From the NCBI GenBank assembly GCA_031284765.1, contig JAITXK010000046.1:1-8462 (forward strand): a stretch of DNA of 8,462 nucleotides. The letters are read 5' to 3'. Within the stretch, counting starts at the first letter, position 1. Each line of letters starts with the position of its first letter. The DNA is from Candidatus Symbiothrix sp. (GTDB taxonomy: Bacteria; Bacteroidota; Bacteroidia; Bacteroidales; Azobacteroidaceae). Below are positions 5,672-8,462 of this stretch, one piece after another. The translations under genes and the position numbers were made by a program. The notes beneath the pieces were generated by a model, which saw only the letters and a program-made list of their open reading frames with translations, had not been told where the DNA came from and did not search any database.

Positions 5672-5963
5672 TGTAATTTTTTCTGATCAAGTCGAAAAAG
5701 ATTTGATTAAAATAATTGATTATTTAGTAGATAATTGGGGTACAAATTCGGCAGCTAAGTTTGAGAAGAGGGCGAAGCAAGTATTTATATCAATTTCAAA
5801 AATGCCGTGTATCGGAACAAAACACATTAATCGCAAGAAGGTATTTAGGGAATTACCTATTACCAAACAAAATACATTGATCTATACCATAGAAGGAGAA
5901 AAAGTCTTTTTGGCTAAGATTTTCGATAACAGGCAACATCCGGATAAAAAATATAATTTTTGA
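5661..5963 (+). CDS. RelE/ParE-family toxin
   Basis: This is a 100-residue basic protein with the ParE/RelE layout. It has an N-terminal strand and helix pair (VIFSDQVEKDLIKIIDYLVDNW, quoted in part from 5-26), a long second helix (AAKFEKRAKQVFISI, 31-45) and C-terminal strands. Those strands end in the family hallmark KIFDNRQHPDK (86-96). RelE members cleave ribosome-bound mRNA and ParE members block gyrase, and this sequence does not show which. It sits nearer ParE-type Bacteroidota toxins in look. Its ATG overlaps the antitoxin 3' end by 11 bases, consistent with coupled translation. GC is about 31% by hand count, well below argG, pointing to transfer. It is followed by argG after 19 bases. 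Length and motifs appear intact, so the toxin is probably active unless neutralised. Confidence 0.85.
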   Translation: MQFDVIFSDQVEKDLIKIIDYLVDNWGTNSAAKFEKRAKQVFISISKMPCIGTKHINRKKVFRELPITKQNTLIYTIEGEKVFLAKIFDNRQHPDKKYNF

Positions 5964-5982
5964 ATTAGAAAATAAAAACATA

Positions 5983-7185
5983 ATGAGCAAACAAAAAGTA
6001 GTTTTAGCGTACAGCGGAGGTTTGGATACCTCATTTTGCGCCATGTATCTGTCGCAAGAGTTAGGATACGAAGTGTACACCGCATTGGCAAACACGGGCG
6101 GTTTCTCGGACGAAGATTTGAAGCGGGTAGAAGAACGTGCCTATCAATTAGGCGCCTTAAAACACGTAAATCTCGATATTACGCAGGAATATTATAACAA
6201 AAGCATCAAATACATGGTTTTTGGTAATGTGTTGCGCAACGGAACCTATCCGATTTCGGTGAGTTCGGAACGGATTTTTCAAGCGATTGCCATCATCAAT
6301 TACGCCAAGGAAATTGGCGCCGATTTTGTCGCTCACGGAAGTACCGGTGCAGGCAACGACCAGGTGCGTTTTGATTTGACTTTCGATGTTCTTGCACCCG
6401 AAATCGGCATCATCACGCCCACCCGCGACATGATTTTGACCCGCGAATACGAAATCAATTACTTGAAGCAACACGGCTTTGAAGCCGATTTCACCAAAAT
6501 GGAATATTCCATCAACAAAGGTTTATGGGGCACGAGCATTGGTGGAAAAGAAACTTTAAAATCGGAGCAAACCCTTCCCGAAGCAGCCTATCCATCCCAG
6601 TTGCAGGAAAAAGGCGAAGAAACCTTGCAAATCACTTTTGCGGACGGCGAAATCTCCGCCGTGAACGGCAAAACATATACCGACAAAGTCAAAGCCATTC
6701 AGGATATTGAAAAGATTGCTTCGCGTTACGCCATCGGTCGCGATATGCACATCGGTGACACGATTATTGGTATTAAAGGCCGAGTCGGTTTTGAAGCTGC
6801 CGCGCCCTTGGTGATTATCAACGCACACAAAATGCTGGAAAAACATACCTTGACCAAATGGCAACAGTATTGGAAAGACCAAGTGGGCAACTGGTATGGA
6901 ATGTTTTTGCACGAAGCCCAGTATCTCGAACCCGTGATGCGCGACATTGAAGCCTTTTTGCAAAGTTCCCAACGCAACGTAACCGGTACGGTCACCGTCC
7001 GTTTGCGCCCATATCATTATACATTGGTTGGCGTGGAAAGTGATTTCGACTTGATGAAAACCGATTTTGGCGAATACGGCGAAATCAATAAAGCATGGAC
7101 ACCGGATGATGCCAAAGGATTTACAAAAATCACGGCGATTCCGACCAAGATATTCTATGCCGTACAAAAAAGAAACGGCAAATGA
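5983..7185 (+). CDS. argG: Argininosuccinate synthase
   Basis: This 400-residue enzyme joins citrulline and aspartate with ATP to form argininosuccinate in the cytoplasm. The N-type ATP pyrophosphatase P-loop AYSGGLDTS is at 9-17. HGSTGAGNDQVRFD (118-131) and YSINKGLWGTSIGGKET (175-191) are further argininosuccinate synthase marks, with aspartate and citrulline contacts in the latter region. The length matches the usual 400 residues or so, and the frame is intact. The start at 5983 is the only Met that keeps the P-loop at its normal place. It lies 19 bases after the toxin stop, with no strong ribosome site, and its 3' end overlaps argC by 4 bases (ATGA). A TAATTTTTG just upstream is one base too long for a good -7 box, so argG probably relies on the operon promoter. 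Confidence 0.98.
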   Translation: MSKQKVVLAYSGGLDTSFCAMYLSQELGYEVYTALANTGGFSDEDLKRVEERAYQLGALKHVNLDITQEYYNKSIKYMVFGNVLRNGTYPISVSSERIFQAIAIINYAKEIGADFVAHGSTGAGNDQVRFDLTFDVLAPEIGIITPTRDMILTREYEINYLKQHGFEADFTKMEYSINKGLWGTSIGGKETLKSEQTLPEAAYPSQLQEKGEETLQITFADGEISAVNGKTYTDKVKAIQDIEKIASRYAIGRDMHIGDTIIGIKGRVGFEAAAPLVIINAHKMLEKHTLTKWQQYWKDQVGNWYGMFLHEAQYLEPVMRDIEAFLQSSQRNVTGTVTVRLRPYHYTLVGVESDFDLMKTDFGEYGEINKAWTPDDAKGFTKITAIPTKIFYAVQKRNGK

Positions 7186-8141
7186 AAACCAAAGTTGGAA
7201 TTATCGGAGGTGCAGGATATACGGCGGGCGAATTGCTTCGCTTGTTGATTCATCATCCGCATGTGGAAATTGGTTTTGTACACAGTACGAGCAATGCCGG
7301 CAACCCAATCACGGACATTCACGAGGGTTTGATTGGCGACACGGACTTGGTTTTTACCGGTCGTTACGATTTGCATCCAGTGGATGCCCTATTCCTCTGT
7401 TCCGCCCACGGCGACAGTCGCAAATTCATCGAATCCAATGACATTCCCGGTAGTTTGAAAATCATCGACTTGGCAATGGATTACCGCCACAAAGCCACCG
7501 CCGGCGGATTCGTTTACGGTTTGCCCGAACTGAACAAACCGGCAATTCAAAAGGCCGGCCGTATTGCCAATCCGGGCTGTTTTGCGACGGCTATTCAGTT
7601 GGCGTTATTGCCCATGGCTGATAAAAATGCATTGAAACATGAAATTCATGTACATGCAATCACGGGTTCGACTGGCGCCGGTGTGAAACCTGCCGCAACC
7701 AGTCATTTCTCGTGGCGCAACAACAATATTTCCGTTTATAAAGCCTTTGAACATCAGCATTTGCAGGAAATTTGCGAATCATTAAATCAAGCGGCTTCCA
7801 AGATTAATTTCATTCCCGTGCGCGGCGATTTTGCTCGCGGTATTTTTGCTTCTGTTTATACGGAATGTGATTGGAGTCTTGAAGAAGCCACGCAAGTCTA
7901 TTCTAATTTTTACAAAGATGCGGCATTCACGTTCTTGACGGACAAAAATGTTGCTTTGAAGCAAGTAGTCAATACCAATAAATGCGTGCTGCATTTGGAA
8001 AAGCACGGCAATAAGTTATTGATACTTTCAGTCATTGATAATTTATTGAAAGGGGCGTCGGGGCAAGCCGTTCAGAACTTTAATTTAATGTTTGGATGGG
8101 ATGAAAAGGCGGGGCTGAATTTGAAATCGAGTGCGTTTTGA
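7182..8141 (+). CDS. argC: N-acetyl-gamma-glutamyl-phosphate reductase
   Basis: This 319-residue enzyme reduces N-acyl-gamma-glutamyl phosphate to the semialdehyde with NADPH, the third step of arginine synthesis. The N-terminal Rossmann motif GGAGYTAGEL is at 9-18. The catalytic cysteine lies in NPGCFAT (Cys133). HITGSTGAG-type sequence (AITGSTGAGVKPA, 159-171) and the histidine-rich EHQHLQEI (190-197) mark the catalytic domain. Near the C-terminus, KGASGQAVQN closes the cofactor domain. The length is typical of Bacteroidota ArgC. Translation is probably coupled to argG through the ATGA overlap. In an organism using succinylated intermediates the substrate would be the succinyl form. No argD follows in the window. 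The next gene begins 16 bases later and is unrelated to arginine. Confidence 0.97.
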   Translation: MKTKVGIIGGAGYTAGELLRLLIHHPHVEIGFVHSTSNAGNPITDIHEGLIGDTDLVFTGRYDLHPVDALFLCSAHGDSRKFIESNDIPGSLKIIDLAMDYRHKATAGGFVYGLPELNKPAIQKAGRIANPGCFATAIQLALLPMADKNALKHEIHVHAITGSTGAGVKPAATSHFSWRNNNISVYKAFEHQHLQEICESLNQAASKINFIPVRGDFARGIFASVYTECDWSLEEATQVYSNFYKDAAFTFLTDKNVALKQVVNTNKCVLHLEKHGNKLLILSVIDNLLKGASGQAVQNFNLMFGWDEKAGLNLKSSAF

Positions 8142-8157
8142 ACATAAAATAATAGAT

Positions 8158-8462
8158 ATGAAACAATTAATATTAACGATTCTTGCCCTGGCAAGCATCA
8201 CAATCAGCGCCAACGCGCAAACAAATAACGATATGCAAGAAGTACATGATTTTTTAAAGAAATGCGGCACCTATTTTATTGCCACAGTGGAGGGTGACCA
8301 GCCGCGGGTTCGTCCGTTTGGAACAGTCAATATTTTTGACGGCAAACTCTACATTCAAACCGGCAAAAAGAAAGACGTAGCGAAACAAATCGCTCAAAAT
8401 CCGAAAATCGAGATTTGTGCGTTTGATGGCGCCGGTCAATGGATACGCATACAGGCGGTTGC
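8158..8462 (+). CDS. Pyridoxamine-5'-phosphate-oxidase-like (FMN split-barrel) protein with signal peptide, partial
   Basis: This frame is open from an ATG at 8158 to the right edge (101 codons), so the C-terminus is missing. Residues 1-21 look like a signal peptide with a cut after SANAQ. From residue 26 on it is a pyridoxamine-phosphate-oxidase-like split barrel: MQEVHDFLKKCGTYFIATVE, then RVRPFG, which normally lies in the flavin-binding strand. Most family members of this small type are cytoplasmic flavin-binding proteins. An internal ATG at 8233 (Met26) would give that conventional form. Codon use in 8158-8232 reads well as a signal peptide, so I prefer the longer start. The gene follows argC by 16 bases and may be cotranscribed, as no -7 box is seen in the gap. 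The substrate cannot be told. Confidence 0.85.
   Translation, partial: MKQLILTILALASITISANAQTNNDMQEVHDFLKKCGTYFIATVEGDQPRVRPFGTVNIFDGKLYIQTGKKKDVAKQIAQNPKIEICAFDGAGQWIRIQAV

Noticed and set aside
5954..5962. Internal promoter box for argG (TAATTTTTG)
   Set aside because: It has one base too many for TAnnTTTG and no -33 element at a fitting distance. T-runs at an AT-rich gene end produce such matches by chance.
6556..7167. 203-codon minus-strand frame opposite argG
   Set aside because: It is fully antisense to a textbook argininosuccinate synthase. Its length follows from argG codon use and it has no recognisable domain.
8142..8157. Terminator or promoter between argC and the flavoprotein gene
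   Set aside because: The 16-base gap has neither a stem nor a TAnnTTTG box.

Overview
The window looks like chromosomal DNA of a Bacteroidota species, most likely order Bacteroidales. Three candidate -7 boxes match the Bacteroidota promoter consensus TAnnTTTG. Starts lack clear Shine-Dalgarno sequences, intergenic DNA is very AT-rich, and the GNAT/argG/argC cluster has the form usual in that group. The genus cannot be fixed from the sequence alone.

Layout: (1) 1-1359, minus strand, the N-terminal 453 codons of a secreted, ricin-like (beta-trefoil-like) surface protein that runs off the left edge. (2) 1360-1577, a divergent AT-rich promoter region with an inverted repeat. (3) 1578-3401, plus strand, a membrane-anchored MutS-family ATPase lacking the mismatch-recognition domain. 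(4) 3421-4284, minus strand and convergent, an M48-family zinc protease lipoprotein. (5) 4285-4733, a 449-base intergenic region. It holds a row of 16-nt palindromes repeated at an exact 21-bp period, a 26-codon open frame that may be a gene relic, a perfect 16-bp palindrome and a good promoter box. (6) 4734-8141, plus strand, an arginine-biosynthesis operon: GNAT acyltransferase (probable ArgA substitute), a two-gene toxin-antitoxin module, argG and argC. (7) 8158-8462, the start of a pyridoxamine-phosphate-oxidase-like flavoprotein with an N-terminal signal peptide, cut by the right edge.

The arg genes are tightly packed (GNAT to antitoxin 2 nt, antitoxin/toxin overlap 11 nt, toxin to argG 19 nt, argG/argC overlap 4 nt), so the toxin-antitoxin pair is probably transcribed from the arginine promoter. 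Its toxin gene is markedly AT-richer (about 31% GC by hand count) than argG (about 48% in two sampled 60-base blocks), which suggests late insertion into an existing operon. In the pathway, the GNAT protein would acylate glutamate, ArgC would reduce the N-acyl-glutamyl phosphate, and ArgG would join citrulline and aspartate.

The most unusual items are the 21-bp phased palindrome row with compensating arm changes, the toxin-antitoxin pair inside the arg operon with an unrecognised antitoxin, and the signal peptide on a normally cytoplasmic flavoprotein fold. I found no RNA genes, CRISPR array or insertion sequence.
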